NCBI RefSeq assembly: GCF_019134595.1
Contig: NZ_CP077770.1
Location: 764,001-828,000, forward strand
From: Pseudoalteromonas shioyasakiensis
Lineage (GTDB): Bacteria > Pseudomonadota > Gammaproteobacteria > Enterobacterales > Alteromonadaceae
Direction of reading: 5' to 3'
Length of the DNA: 64,000 bases
A program made the position numbers and the translations under genes. Each line of letters starts with the position of its first letter. Position 1 is the stretch's first letter. This document shows, in pieces, positions 26,834-35,928 of this stretch. The notes beneath the pieces were generated by a model. The model made no database searches. It saw only the letters and a list, made by a program, of their open reading frames with translations, and had not been told where the DNA came from.

Positions 26834-28213
26834 TTAGTCTACTTTTTTCTTGCGTGGGCGACGACGGCGCTTAGGGCCACCTTGGTGTCCTAAACTTTTA
26901 ACCATCTCTTTTTGGCCATTGATGTCTTGGCTTAGGTAGGTTGTCCACCAATCAGCAAGCTCTTTTTGCCGCTCTTCTCCAGCTTGCACACGCAGAAGTA
27001 AGAAGTCATAGGCGGCTTTGAAGCGAGGCTGTTGAGTGAGCCTATAAGCACGTTGACCACCTCGTTTATCAAGGCGTTGCTGAATATGCCAAATATCACG
27101 TGCACCCAGGGTGAAGCGTTTTGGTACTGCTACATGTTGCGCGTTTTCACTCAGTACTTTGTTCATCGCTTGCGCAAATGCATCGTACTCTGAAAGTTGG
27201 TCGCGTTGTTGTAATTTGTTAGCAATGCTCTGCAATGGGAACCACAATAAGGCTGCAAAAATAAAGGCTGGGGTGACTTTTTTATCAGCATTAATACGTT
27301 TATCGGTGTTTTTAAACATTTGCAGGATAAACGTATGTTCAAAGCCTTCAGGGTTGGCATCTAAGATTTTATCAAGCGCAGGGAATAATGCTTTGAATAA
27401 ACCATACTGGCGCAGCATTAAGTAGTTTTCTTCTGCTTTGCCGTTTAAAAACAACTTAAGAGATTCTTCAAACAAACGCGCAGGCGGAATATGATCAAGT
27501 AAGTTAGCAAGGCCTTTAATTGGCTTTTCGGTGCCAGGTGCAATGCTCATCCCTAGTTTCGTGGCAAAACGCACTGCACGTAACATGCGCACAGGGTCTT
27601 CACGGTAACGTGTTTCTGGGTCGCCAATCAGCTCAATTTGTTTTGCTTTTATCGCGCTAATGCCATTGGCATAGTCATAAATACAAAAGTCGTTAATTGA
27701 GTAGTAAAGCGCATTAATCGAAAAGTCGCGGCGCTCGGCATCTTCTTCAATACTGCCATATACATTGTCGCGAAGTAATTGGCCATGCTCGCTTGATTGG
27801 CTAATTTGATTTTTGCTTTCTTCAGCTTCGTGATGGCCACGCATGGTCGCCACTTCAATAATTTCTCGACCAAACACGATATGGGCTAAACGAAACCGAC
27901 GACCAATTAAGCGACAGTTACGAAATAGCTTTTTGATTTGCTCAGGGGTTGCATTTGTTACAACGTCGAAGTCTTTGGGTTGTTGGCCTAACAATATATC
28001 TCGAATACAACCACCTACAAGGTAGGCATCAAAACCACCTTCTTTAAGGCGGTACAATACTTTGATTGCATTTGGGCTAAATTGTTTGCGCGAAATACCA
28101 TGTTCACTGCGTTCGATCACCAAAGGTAACTCGCTCGTTGGCAAAGCATCACTTGATGTCGAGGCATTTGGGCCAATAATCTGCCGACAAAATTGAAAAA
28201 GCTTAGAAATAAT
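26834..28213 (-). CDS. pcnB: poly(A) polymerase I, apparent AUU start
   Basis: PcnB adds 3' poly(A) tails that speed RNA decay. The nucleotidyltransferase core shows YLVGGCIRDILLGQ, KDFDVVTNATPEQ, and RRDFSINALYYS; a basic tail (GGPKRRRRPRKKK) ends the protein. No ATG or GTG precedes the conserved part. Reading upstream in frame gives a segment, ISKLFQFCRQIIG, that aligns with the E. coli N-terminus (FTRVANFCRKV). It begins in three successive ATT codons after AGGAG. The second ATT (28213-28211) has 7 nt spacing and matches the E. coli length to FCR, giving 459 residues. E. coli pcnB is known to start at AUU, which keeps expression low. A TTG at 28144 is the alternative. Confidence 0.9.
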   Translation of the reverse strand: MISKLFQFCRQIIGPNASTSSDALPTSELPLVIERSEHGISRKQFSPNAIKVLYRLKEGGFDAYLVGGCIRDILLGQQPKDFDVVTNATPEQIKKLFRNCRLIGRRFRLAHIVFGREIIEVATMRGHHEAEESKNQISQSSEHGQLLRDNVYGSIEEDAERRDFSINALYYSINDFCIYDYANGISAIKAKQIELIGDPETRYREDPVRMLRAVRFATKLGMSIAPGTEKPIKGLANLLDHIPPARLFEESLKLFLNGKAEENYLMLRQYGLFKALFPALDKILDANPEGFEHTFILQMFKNTDKRINADKKVTPAFIFAALLWFPLQSIANKLQQRDQLSEYDAFAQAMNKVLSENAQHVAVPKRFTLGARDIWHIQQRLDKRGGQRAYRLTQQPRFKAAYDFLLLRVQAGEERQKELADWWTTYLSQDINGQKEMVKSLGHQGGPKRRRRPRKKKVD

Positions 28214-28225
28214 AATCTGTCTCCT
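28211..28225 (-). promoter_or_regulatory. pcnB ribosome binding site and AUU initiation codon
   Basis: Read on the minus strand, AGGAGACAGATTATTATT runs from 28225 to 28208. The Shine-Dalgarno AGGAG is followed by three ATT triplets in the pcnB frame. The middle one has the best spacing. This decides the start, because no standard start codon lies between here and the conserved domain. Confidence 0.75.
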
Positions 28226-28412
28226 ACGACGCGGACTTTGCGACTCATCAAGTATAGCGTTTGTTTGATACTTCGCCGATGTGAGATTGACGTGTTATCA
28301 GTGTGTAATTAACGGCGCTAAATTAAGGTGTTGATGATTCGCACACTTTGGGTCGCTATCATATACCAGCAGGGCTGAAAAATTAAGTTACTCGGCCTTT
28401 AAAATTGGCAAT

Positions 28413-29357
28413 TTATTTTTCAATAGTAACAAAGTTACAAAAAGGGGAGTTTGGATCCTCGCTAACTTGTATTTCTTGCACCTTTGGTATGTGTTCAAGG
28501 CGGTAAGTTTCAACAGCCCAAGCTAACATCTGTTCGATATTTAACGATAAAAGAGAGCTTTCTGGCTTTAAACCTAAAAAGCGCAAGGCATCGAACAACG
28601 CGGGCTTTGGATCTGATTTTGCTATTGCCGGAGCGTAATTTTGCTTTGATAGCTTAAAACCGGGTTTAGCTACTGCTAAAGGTAGGTGAGCGTATTCTGG
28701 GGCCGGTTTATTAAGCTGCTTAAACAAACTGAGTTGTCGGGCGGTCGGTTCGAGTAAATCAGCGCCGCGAACGACTCTTGTAATACCTTGTGCAATATCA
28801 TCAGCGACCACGACCAGTTGGTAAGCAAATAAACCATCGCTGCGCTTTATTAAGTAATCTTCTTTGGCAAGTTGGCTATCAATATACACTTCACCTTGAA
28901 TTAAATCATGGTAGTGACTGGTTGCAAATTGCTGAGTTAAACGCAGTGCTGAATCTGTTAAAGAGAGGTTTTTATGTCGGCAATGGCCTTGGTAAATGCC
29001 TCCGATTGCTTTAATTTCTTTGCGCGTGCAATGACATGCATAAACAAGGTTTTTCGAAATTAACTCGTCAACAATGGCTTGGTATTGCTCATGACGCTGG
29101 GTTTGGTATATGACAGGCTCGTCCCAGTGCAGGCCGTAAGCCTCTAAGGTATGTAATATATCGTCGCTAGCACCACTTACAACACGTGTTGTGTCGATAT
29201 CTTCAATGCGTACTAACCATTTTCCTTGATTGGCTTTTGCATCAAGGAAGCTACCCACAGCCGCTATAAGTGAGCCAAAATGTAATGGCCCTGAAGGGGA
29301 TGGCGCGAAGCGGCCACGATATTCACGCATTGGCGTGTTAACGGCTGTGGTAGACAT
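28413..29357 (-). CDS. gluQRS: glutamyl-Q tRNA(Asp) synthetase
   Basis: This 314-residue shortened relative of glutamyl-tRNA synthetase lacks the anticodon-binding domain. It activates glutamate and attaches it to queuosine at the wobble base of tRNA(Asp). Visible are the HIGH-like APSPSGPLHFGSL, VRIEDIDTTRV, the zinc ligands CHCTRKE and GHCRH, and the KMSKS-like KLSKQN. It lies between dksA (20 bp) and pcnB, as in many gammaproteobacteria. The start at 29357 has no strong ribosome binding site and may be coupled to dksA; a second ATG lies 9 codons in. Confidence 0.95.
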   Translation of the reverse strand: MSTTAVNTPMREYRGRFAPSPSGPLHFGSLIAAVGSFLDAKANQGKWLVRIEDIDTTRVVSGASDDILHTLEAYGLHWDEPVIYQTQRHEQYQAIVDELISKNLVYACHCTRKEIKAIGGIYQGHCRHKNLSLTDSALRLTQQFATSHYHDLIQGEVYIDSQLAKEDYLIKRSDGLFAYQLVVVADDIAQGITRVVRGADLLEPTARQLSLFKQLNKPAPEYAHLPLAVAKPGFKLSKQNYAPAIAKSDPKPALFDALRFLGLKPESSLLSLNIEQMLAWAVETYRLEHIPKVQEIQVSEDPNSPFCNFVTIEK

Positions 29358-29377
29358 GGGCTAATTAAAGGATGTAA

Positions 29378-29821
29378 TTAACCGCGTCCAGATTGCTTTT
29401 CTTTAATTTCTGCAAGCGTTTTACAGTCTACACATAAATCAGCTGTAGGACGCGCTTCTAAGCGGCGAATACCAATTTCGATACCACACAATTCACAGAA
29501 ACCAAACTCATCTTCTTTGATTAATAGAATCGTTTTCTCAATTTTCTTGATCAGTTTACGCTCGCGGTCACGAGTACGAAGTTCTAGTGAGAACTCTTCT
29601 TCTTGTGCTGCACGGTCTACTGGATCTGGAAAGTTAGCTGCTTCGTCTTGCATGTGCGATTTAGTACGGTCTACTTCGTTACGTAAATCGTTACGCCAAG
29701 CTTCTAAAATTTTTTTAAAATGAGCACGTTGTGCTTCATTCATATACTCTTCACCTGGCTGTTCTTGATATGGTTCCAACCCGGCCTGAGCCAATAACCC
29801 TAGTCTTTTTTGGTCTGGCAT
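29378..29821 (-). CDS. dksA: RNA polymerase-binding transcription factor DksA
   Basis: This 147-residue protein inserts a coiled coil into the secondary channel of RNA polymerase and, with ppGpp, adjusts promoter activity. Visible are the coiled-coil region [19 protein letters not shown], the acidic tip DPVDRA, and the four-Cys zinc finger CELCGIEIG with CVDCKTLAE. Length is close to E. coli DksA (151). AGGAG precedes the ATG. Confidence 0.98.
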   Translation of the reverse strand: MPDQKRLGLLAQAGLEPYQEQPGEEYMNEAQRAHFKKILEAWRNDLRNEVDRTKSHMQDEAANFPDPVDRAAQEEEFSLELRTRDRERKLIKKIEKTILLIKEDEFGFCELCGIEIGIRRLEARPTADLCVDCKTLAEIKEKQSGRG

Positions 29822-30058
29822 AACTTTCTCCTAAATCCTTAATATTTTGCCCAGCATTAGCCGGCGGCTATAAATAGCAGAATCATTAGATTGAGGCAAA
29901 TTTATTTTAGCTTAATTTATATGCCTCGCCCCCTGATTGCATAATTTTCTATGAGTAGAGTCACTCATAATTTTAATAAATTTGCTAAGTTATATAGGCA
30001 AAAAAAAATAATACAACTTAAATCGTGTTTTTTATTGTCTTTTTAGTAAAAGAGTTGC

Positions 30059-30778
30059 TTAGCTAATAAAATCACATTTTTCTTGCAGCTTAATTTCTTC
30101 AGCAGAAATTTTTGCTTTGTAAGCAATGACTTCAACACCGTTTTCTATAGCTTCAGTTAAAAGTTGGGCATATTTGGGATCAATATGAGCAGCCGCACTT
30201 ACTTGATTGATACCTTCATGTAAAACGGCAAAAAATAGCACGGCACGATGTCCTTGCTGTCCCATTTCTATTAACTCTCGCAGATGCTTTTGGCCACGCT
30301 CAGTTTTTGCATCTGGAAAATAACCTTGCCCAGATTGTGGGTCTGTTTGCGAAAGCAATGTCACTGATTTTACTTCTACATAGCAATGGGGTTTGTGTTC
30401 ATCTGTTAATAAAAAATCGATACGACTATTTTCTTGGCCGTATTTTACTTCTGCAGCAATTGTTTGATAGTCAACAAGTTCAGCAATCGTGCCTGCAGTG
30501 AGCGCTTCTTGCACAACGTAGTTTGCCACGGCGGTATTAACACAAATTAAATGATTAAATTGGTTCTGAGTTAATTGCAACGATTGAGGGTACTTGCGTT
30601 TGGCATTATCACTGGTTGAATAAAAAGCCTTAAACCCTGGCTCTGCACAGCCCGTCATTTTGCCGGTATTAGCACAGTGAGCTGTAAACTCTGCGCCTTC
30701 GGAAGTTTTTAAGTCTGCTAAAAAACGTTTGTAGCGTTTGATTAAGGTGGCTGATTGTAATGCTGGAGTAAACTTCAT
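30059..30778 (-). CDS. sfsA: sugar fermentation stimulation protein SfsA
   Basis: This 240-residue protein matches SfsA, named for stimulating maltose metabolism in E. coli; it has a DNA-binding N-terminal part and a nuclease-like fold. Segments: [42 protein letters not shown] and [14 protein letters not shown] start it at MKFTPAL (30778), where the family begins, rather than at an ATG 20 codons upstream. The neighbour dksA on the same strand is conserved in E. coli. Confidence 0.95.
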   Translation of the reverse strand: MKFTPALQSATLIKRYKRFLADLKTSEGAEFTAHCANTGKMTGCAEPGFKAFYSTSDNAKRKYPQSLQLTQNQFNHLICVNTAVANYVVQEALTAGTIAELVDYQTIAAEVKYGQENSRIDFLLTDEHKPHCYVEVKSVTLLSQTDPQSGQGYFPDAKTERGQKHLRELIEMGQQGHRAVLFFAVLHEGINQVSAAAHIDPKYAQLLTEAIENGVEVIAYKAKISAEEIKLQEKCDFIS

Positions 30779-30927
30779 GGCTCTTATAAATTCGTTTTTC
30801 TTTATTGTATGTGATTCATTACATGGATTGAACCACACTGCACAATGCTATTTATCGCAAGCTGTTGGGAACTGACGTTGGCTGTAGTAAACTCGATCAA
30901 CATTTTTAGCGCAAAGAGTATTCTAAC

Positions 30928-32223
30928 ATGTCAGAAAAATTTTTAGTTCAACTTAGCGAGCAGAGTGCTGCCGCGCATTGGGGCGAAAAAGCCGCTCTTT
31001 CTTTTACTGAACAAGGCGCAACTGTTCATTTAACTGAGCAAGATACACTCAAGAACGTACAAAAAGCAGCACGTACGTTAGCTAATCAAGGCTTAAAAAA
31101 TATTGCTTTAGTGGGCGATGTTTGGTGTACAGAAACACAATGGGCTTTCTATCAAGGCTTTGTTTCACCAAAAAATTTAGATGCTATTGAGTTTGTTGAA
31201 AATGCAAAAACAGACGGCAAAGAACTGGCTTCTTTAAAGCAAGCAGCGACGTGGGCTCGTCAAATGATCAATGGCACAGCTGATGACATTTTCCCAGAGA
31301 GCCTAGCTGGTAAAGCGGCAGAATTTATTCAGTCATTAGCGCCAGAGCACGTAAGCTACCAAATCATTAAAGGTGATGCTTTATTAGAGCAGCAATGGAT
31401 TGGTATTCACGCGGTTGGCCGTGGTAGTGAGCGTCCACCGGTATTATTAGCACTAGATTACAACCCAACGGGTGATGAGAATGCACCTGTTGCGGCCGCT
31501 TTAGTTGGTAAAGGCATTACGTTTGATTCAGGTGGTTACTCAATTAAAGCAAGTGAAGGCATGTTAGGCATGAAGTGCGACATGGGCGGTGCTGCTACAG
31601 TAACTGCAGGTTTAGCGCTTGCTATTAGCCGTGGTATCAACAAACGCATTAAGTTGTTCTTATGCTGTGCTGAAAACTTAATTTCAGGCCATGCCTACAA
31701 ACTTGGTGATATCTTAACTTACAAAAATGGCACCACAGTTGAAATCGTTAACACAGACGCTGAAGGTCGTTTAGTGCTCGCTGATGGCTTAATGGCTGCA
31801 GGTGAGTCTGGCGCGCCATTAATCATTGATGCGGCAACGTTAACAGGCGCTGCACTTGTTGCTGTTGGTCAAGAGTACAATGCATTGTTCGGTCTTGATA
31901 AAGAGCTTGTACGTGATGTACAAGACTTTGCAGAGCAAGAAATGGAAGCTGCATGGCCATTACCACTAGAAAAGTGGCATCAACAAAATTGCCCGTCGCC
32001 ATATGCAGACACAGCAAATAGCCGCCCACAAAAAGGCGGTGGTTACGGTGGTGCTTCTAATGCGGCAGGTTTCTTATCACGTTTTGTGCCAAATGAAGGT
32101 AAAGGTTGGGTGCACATTGACCTTGCCGCTGCATTTAACATGGGTAGCACAAGCGAGTGGGCTGCTGGTGCGACAACACAAGGTATGCGTACCGTTGCAA
32201 GAACATTACTAGAAAAAGCATAA
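30928..32223 (+). CDS. pepB: aminopeptidase B (M17 family)
   Basis: This 431-residue cytosolic zinc/manganese leucyl-aminopeptidase-type enzyme matches PepB. The metal-binding and active-site segments are GKGITFDSGGYSIK, MKCDMGGAAT and the signature NTDAEGRLVLADGL. It has PepB length (about 430) rather than the 500 of PepA. It cleaves N-terminal residues from peptides during protein turnover. It is a single-gene unit ending at a strong terminator. Confidence 0.95.
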   Translation: MSEKFLVQLSEQSAAAHWGEKAALSFTEQGATVHLTEQDTLKNVQKAARTLANQGLKNIALVGDVWCTETQWAFYQGFVSPKNLDAIEFVENAKTDGKELASLKQAATWARQMINGTADDIFPESLAGKAAEFIQSLAPEHVSYQIIKGDALLEQQWIGIHAVGRGSERPPVLLALDYNPTGDENAPVAAALVGKGITFDSGGYSIKASEGMLGMKCDMGGAATVTAGLALAISRGINKRIKLFLCCAENLISGHAYKLGDILTYKNGTTVEIVNTDAEGRLVLADGLMAAGESGAPLIIDAATLTGAALVAVGQEYNALFGLDKELVRDVQDFAEQEMEAAWPLPLEKWHQQNCPSPYADTANSRPQKGGGYGGASNAAGFLSRFVPNEGKGWVHIDLAAAFNMGSTSEWAAGATTQGMRTVARTLLEKA

Positions 32224-32250
32224 GCAATTTACTTTTTCTGTAGCTAATTA

Positions 32251-32288
32251 AAAGCGCCTTAACTTTATCTAAGTTAAGGCGCTTTTTT
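32251..32288 (+). terminator. rho-independent terminator of pepB
   Basis: AAAGCGCCTTAACTT pairs with AAGTTAAGGCGCTTT over a short loop, followed by T residues. It is a long, perfect stem 30 bp after the stop codon. Confidence 0.93.
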
Positions 32289-32432
32289 GATCTAACAGGT
32301 AATTTTACAAACTGATACAAGCTTTTTTGAGTAAATTAGTATAAAATCCCGCCCCACATTTTCTCATCCTGTGGTTAGTTATTACTAAATTAGCTACACT
32401 TGAATGATCATTTCACATTGGGGTCTCTATTT

Positions 32433-32999
32433 ATGTCAGATAAGTGCTATATCACTGCGCAGCAGCTTCTTGAAGATTCATTTCGTGTTGCGGCACAAGT
32501 TTATGAAGATGGTTTCCGTCCTGATTTCATCATTGGTATTTGGCGTGGTGGTGCTCCAATTGGTATCGCAGTTCAAGAATATTATGATTACAAAGGCATC
32601 GAAACTGACCATATCGCAGTGCGTACTTCGTCGTATTACGGTATTAACCAGCAGTCTAAAGAGATCAAAGTACACGGCCTGCATTACATCATTGAAAATG
32701 CCAATGCAGATAACTCATTACTAATCGTTGATGACGTGTTTGATTCTGGCCGCAGCATTTTTGCATTAAAAGAAAAGCTTTCAGAGTTAATGCGTTTAAA
32801 CCTACCACGTGATATTCGCGTTGCATGCCCGTACTACAAGCCGAAGAACTCAAAGGTAGATATGGTGCCAGATTACTTCATTCATGAGTCTGAAGAGTGG
32901 TTAGTGTTCCCTCATGAGCTTTCAGGCCTAACGCCAGACGAAATTATCGAAGGTAAGTCTGATTTAGCTAATATTCATGACATACTTTTAGAAAAGTAA
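32433..32999 (+). CDS. phosphoribosyltransferase (hypoxanthine type)
   Basis: This 188-residue protein has the type I phosphoribosyltransferase fold with the PRPP-binding motif LLIVDDVFDSGRS and an upstream IIGIWRGGAPIG loop. Related proteins are annotated as hypoxanthine phosphoribosyltransferase, a purine-salvage enzyme. The region CPYYKPKNSKVDMVPDYF is typical of this subgroup, which also occurs as gpt-like enzymes; base specificity cannot be read from sequence. I chose the ATG at 32433 behind GGGG; an in-frame ATG 11 codons upstream lacks a site. Confidence 0.85.
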   Translation: MSDKCYITAQQLLEDSFRVAAQVYEDGFRPDFIIGIWRGGAPIGIAVQEYYDYKGIETDHIAVRTSSYYGINQQSKEIKVHGLHYIIENANADNSLLIVDDVFDSGRSIFALKEKLSELMRLNLPRDIRVACPYYKPKNSKVDMVPDYFIHESEEWLVFPHELSGLTPDEIIEGKSDLANIHDILLEK

Positions 33000-33013
33000 C
33001 TTTGAATGATCTT

Positions 33014-33046
33014 GCAGTTATGAGTGTGTTCTACACTTATAACTGC
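33014..33046. terminator. long hairpin between convergent genes
   Basis: GCAGTTATGAGTGT (33014-33027) pairs with ACACTTATAACTGC (33033-33046) with one G-T wobble and a 5-base loop. It lies 14 bp after the phosphoribosyltransferase stop and includes the last codons of the convergent regulator. The flanking A/T runs are short, so termination strength is uncertain. Confidence 0.6.
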
Positions 33047-33693
33047 GCAAAACTTTCTACGTATTCGCTAAGCTTGTCGATATCTACTACTTGTAAACCT
33101 TGATTACTTCTCTGCACTAAGCCTTTTTCAACTAGTTCTGTAACTACGCGTCTATAAGCTCTTTCGGTGGTGGCAAAGCGTTCTGCTTCAGCATTCACTG
33201 TAGGGTAGGCACGCAATAGTGTTGGATTACTGTTTTCAGCTCTTAATAAGCAATCTTTAGCTATGTTGTAGCTAAGTGGTAATAGCAGCTTATCTAAGTT
33301 TATTTTTTGGTTTTCTTGGAACTTAGCGGCAATTGTTTGCGCTGTGTACAAGCTTAACTCTGGCTTTTCTAAGAGTAGTGCGCGCCAATGTTTAAGCTCA
33401 ATTAGGTTATAACTTACATCGCTAAAGCACGTAACTGTGTAAATACACGGGTAGTTATTCAGTGCTTCAATCTCACCAATCAGTGTGTTGTTACAATCAA
33501 GCTGGCCTAAAAGAAGACGTCGGCCATTACCCACGTCATAGCTGAACGACACTGTGCCGCTTCTCACTAATACGAGTTTTGACAAGGGTTGATCTTGGTG
33601 GATCAGCACTTCTTTTTTAGCTTGTTGAAAACTACTGCCTGCAAATGTCAGTAGTTGGTCAACAAGATAGCTTGAAAAATGATATTGAAACAT
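33037..33693 (-). CDS. Crp/Fnr family regulator (YeiL-like)
   Basis: This 218-residue protein has an N-terminal cyclic-nucleotide-binding-like barrel (about residues 25-125: VLVRSGTVSFSYDVGNGRRLLLGQL, IGEIEALNN) and a C-terminal helix-turn-helix (about 160-210: ERFATTERAYRRVVTELVEKG). It resembles YeiL of E. coli, a stationary-phase, nitrogen-related member. The N-terminal Cys set of Fnr is absent, so an oxygen-sensing iron-sulfur cluster is unlikely. Two palindromes lie just upstream and may be self-regulation sites. Target genes are unknown. Confidence 0.82.
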   Translation of the reverse strand: MFQYHFSSYLVDQLLTFAGSSFQQAKKEVLIHQDQPLSKLVLVRSGTVSFSYDVGNGRRLLLGQLDCNNTLIGEIEALNNYPCIYTVTCFSDVSYNLIELKHWRALLLEKPELSLYTAQTIAAKFQENQKINLDKLLLPLSYNIAKDCLLRAENSNPTLLRAYPTVNAEAERFATTERAYRRVVTELVEKGLVQRSNQGLQVVDIDKLSEYVESFAQL

Positions 33694-33707
33694 TAACGCC
33701 GCTCTTC

Positions 33708-33752
33708 GGACAATTGTCCTATTTATTACACCTTAATGACGTTAGCATTAAG
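33708..33752. promoter_or_regulatory. two palindromes upstream of the YeiL-like gene
   Basis: GGACAATTGTCC at 33708-33719 is a perfect 12-base palindrome, 14 bp before the start codon. A second dyad, CTTAATG and CATTAAG separated by 7 bases, spans 33732-33752. Both are plausible regulator sites. Neither fits the Fnr or Crp consensus closely, so the binder is open. Confidence 0.45.
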
Positions 33753-33961
33753 ATTCTAAGAATTTACGCTAACTTGCTAGTAAGGTGATTCACGTTACTG
33801 ATACCTTCATTTCCCGTGTAATGATTTTAAAGCCAAGATTATTCTTAAGCTTTACAAGGTTTTTAGTAAGTTAGCTTTTTTATTTTATTGTCAAACTAGC
33901 ACAGAGTGCGTCAAAAAAAATGACAAGCTCCAATGCTAACCTAAAGCCTAGGAGAGAACAA

Positions 33962-34192
33962 TTGAGTTGGGAATATTTAGGCTATTTAGCGTCAGCACTG
34001 TTGGTTGCTTCTTTGACAATGAGCGATGTAGTAAAGCTACGTTGGCTTAACCTAGCTGGGTGTATTGCATTTACCTTCTACGGGCTGGCAATAGGTGCCG
34101 TTCCGGTGGCCTTTACCAATGGCTTACTGGCATTTGTGAATGTTTACCACATTATTAAATTAAAGCGTCAGCAAAAAGCTGACGCCGAGTAA
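33962..34192 (+). CDS. small YgjV-like inner-membrane protein, TTG start
   Basis: This protein of about 76 residues has three hydrophobic segments (LGYLASALLVASLTM, LNLAGCIAFTFYGLAIG, VPVAFTNGLLAFVNVYHII) and a basic tail. It resembles the YgjV family of small inner-membrane proteins of unknown function. I start it at TTG 33962, because AGGAGA lies 6 bp upstream and the product then begins SWEYLGYL. An in-frame ATG at 33920 has no ribosome binding site and would place that AGGAGA inside the coding region. The stop is 2 bp from the convergent amidohydrolase stop. Confidence 0.7.
   Translation: MSWEYLGYLASALLVASLTMSDVVKLRWLNLAGCIAFTFYGLAIGAVPVAFTNGLLAFVNVYHIIKLKRQQKADAE
34165..34185. terminator. 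hairpin in the last codons of the YgjV-like gene
   Basis: GCGTCAGC (34165-34172) and GCTGACGC (34178-34185) form a perfect stem around AAAAA. It lies in the final codons, with only 2 bp between the convergent genes, so it may have to serve as the 3' end structure. No T-run follows on the plus strand. Confidence 0.4.
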
Positions 34193-34194
34193 TA

Positions 34195-35835
34195 TTATTC
34201 CTCTTTTTTATACTTTAGCTCGCCCGCAATCCAGGTTTGTGTCACGTTAATATCGTGAATTTCAGAAACAGGTGCTTTGTAATAGTCTTTATCAATCAAA
34301 ATAAAGTCAGCCCACTTGCCTTGCTCTAAACTACCTACCTTAAACTCTTGATGTGCAGCATAAGCACCGCCTAAAGTAAATGCTCGCAAAGCTTCATCAC
34401 GCGATAGTAGCTCTTCTGGTCGCCAGCCACCTTCAGGCAATTGATTATGATCCATTCGTGTAATTGCCGAATATAATCCATCAAACGGGTTAGCAAGCTC
34501 TACAGGAAAGTCAGAACCTGCTGCAATTACTGAGCCTTGTGCTAAAAAGGTTTTCCAAGCATACGCCCCTTCAAGTTGTTTTTCAGTCAGACGCTGCTCT
34601 GCCATATGCATATCAGAGGTTGCATGAACAGGCTGCATTGATGGAATAATTTTTAATATTTTAAAACGAGGGATATCTTCAGGAGTCACAATTTGTGCAT
34701 GTTCAATTCGGTTACGAAGTAAAATCCCACCGGTTTTTTTAAACACATTTTCATAAGCATCGAGCACCACGTGATTGGCTTTATCGCCAATTGCGTGGGT
34801 GTTCGCACTAAAACCATGAGCAAAACTTAGGTTAAATAGCTGCTCAAGTTTCTCTTGGGTTTCAAGCATTAAGCCATGGTGATTTTTACGATCTGCGTAT
34901 TCCTCGATAAGGGCTGCGCCTCGGCTTCCTAGAGCACCATCCGCATACACTTTGACACTTCGAATCGACAGCATGTCATTCATGTCTTTATATTTGCCCG
35001 CTTTGAGCATGGTTTCTAGCTGAGGATCGGCTGCACTTAGCATGGCTACGATTCTGACAGGAAGAGTACTTTGCTCAGAGCGCTGCTTGTACACTTGCCA
35101 TGTGTCGTAATCGATACCAGCATCATGGGTTGATGTAATGCCCAAACTCAGCAAGTGTGTGCCTGCATTATCTAAAGCGGTATTAATGCTGGTATGACTT
35201 GCTTTTGGTACATGCTGGGTAATAAGTGTTTCGGCTTTATCGATGAATACCCCTGAAGGTAAGCCAGAATCTAGCTTTAAAATTTCACCGCCAGCAGGAG
35301 AGGGAGTTTGTTTAGCAATACCTGCAAGCTCCATGGCTTTTGAGTTGACCCACACAGCATGGCCATCAACGCGAGAAAGTACCACAGGTTTGTCTTTTAC
35401 ATATTTGTCTAAATTAGAGGCAGTTGGAAACTCACCGCCAGGCCACTGCTCTTGGTTCCAACCGCGACCAATGATCCAACCTTGTTTATCTTTGGCAAAC
35501 TCAGCCAGCATTTTGCCAACCTCATCTGCCGAGTTCGTATTTCTGACATCAAGTTGTGAGAGGTTATTCCCTAAACCAATTACATGGCCATGAGCATCGA
35601 CTAAACCAGGTAGTAACGTGGCTTGCTTACCATCAATAGAGGTGGCGTCAGGGAAGCTGTTTTTAATTGAGTCATTGCCTGTTTTTACGACTTTACCGTC
35701 TTTAAAAACCAGTGCTGAAAAGTGTTGAGTTTCGCCCTTGTAGGTAGGCGTGTAGCCATTTACATTGTAAATAACTGTGGTGTTGGCAAAACAGCTAAGC
35801 GAAGCTGTTGCTAGTAGGCTGATGATAAGTTTCAT
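34195..35835 (-). CDS. exported amidohydrolase (YtcJ-like)
   Basis: This 546-residue metal-dependent hydrolase of the amidohydrolase_3 group carries an N-terminal signal peptide (ending near SCFA), so it acts in the periplasm or as an exported enzyme. Metal-binding and core segments are LLPGLVDAHGHVIGLG, GWIIGRGWNQEQWPGG, GITSTHDAGID, VKVYADGALGSRGA, NTHAIGDKAN, RIEHAQIV and AAGSDFPVE. Its substrate is unknown; YtcJ-like proteins are assigned to N-substituted formamides or similar amides only loosely. No operon partner. Confidence 0.88.
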   Translation of the reverse strand: MKLIISLLATASLSCFANTTVIYNVNGYTPTYKGETQHFSALVFKDGKVVKTGNDSIKNSFPDATSIDGKQATLLPGLVDAHGHVIGLGNNLSQLDVRNTNSADEVGKMLAEFAKDKQGWIIGRGWNQEQWPGGEFPTASNLDKYVKDKPVVLSRVDGHAVWVNSKAMELAGIAKQTPSPAGGEILKLDSGLPSGVFIDKAETLITQHVPKASHTSINTALDNAGTHLLSLGITSTHDAGIDYDTWQVYKQRSEQSTLPVRIVAMLSAADPQLETMLKAGKYKDMNDMLSIRSVKVYADGALGSRGAALIEEYADRKNHHGLMLETQEKLEQLFNLSFAHGFSANTHAIGDKANHVVLDAYENVFKKTGGILLRNRIEHAQIVTPEDIPRFKILKIIPSMQPVHATSDMHMAEQRLTEKQLEGAYAWKTFLAQGSVIAAGSDFPVELANPFDGLYSAITRMDHNQLPEGGWRPEELLSRDEALRAFTLGGAYAAHQEFKVGSLEQGKWADFILIDKDYYKAPVSEIHDINVTQTWIAGELKYKKEE

Positions 35836-35928
35836 AATCTTCTAATAGTTTTTATTGATTTATGAAAACAGTATCAGAGTTGCAGTAAACTGCAACTCAG
35901 CAGCAATTAAATAGTTAACATGGACTGT

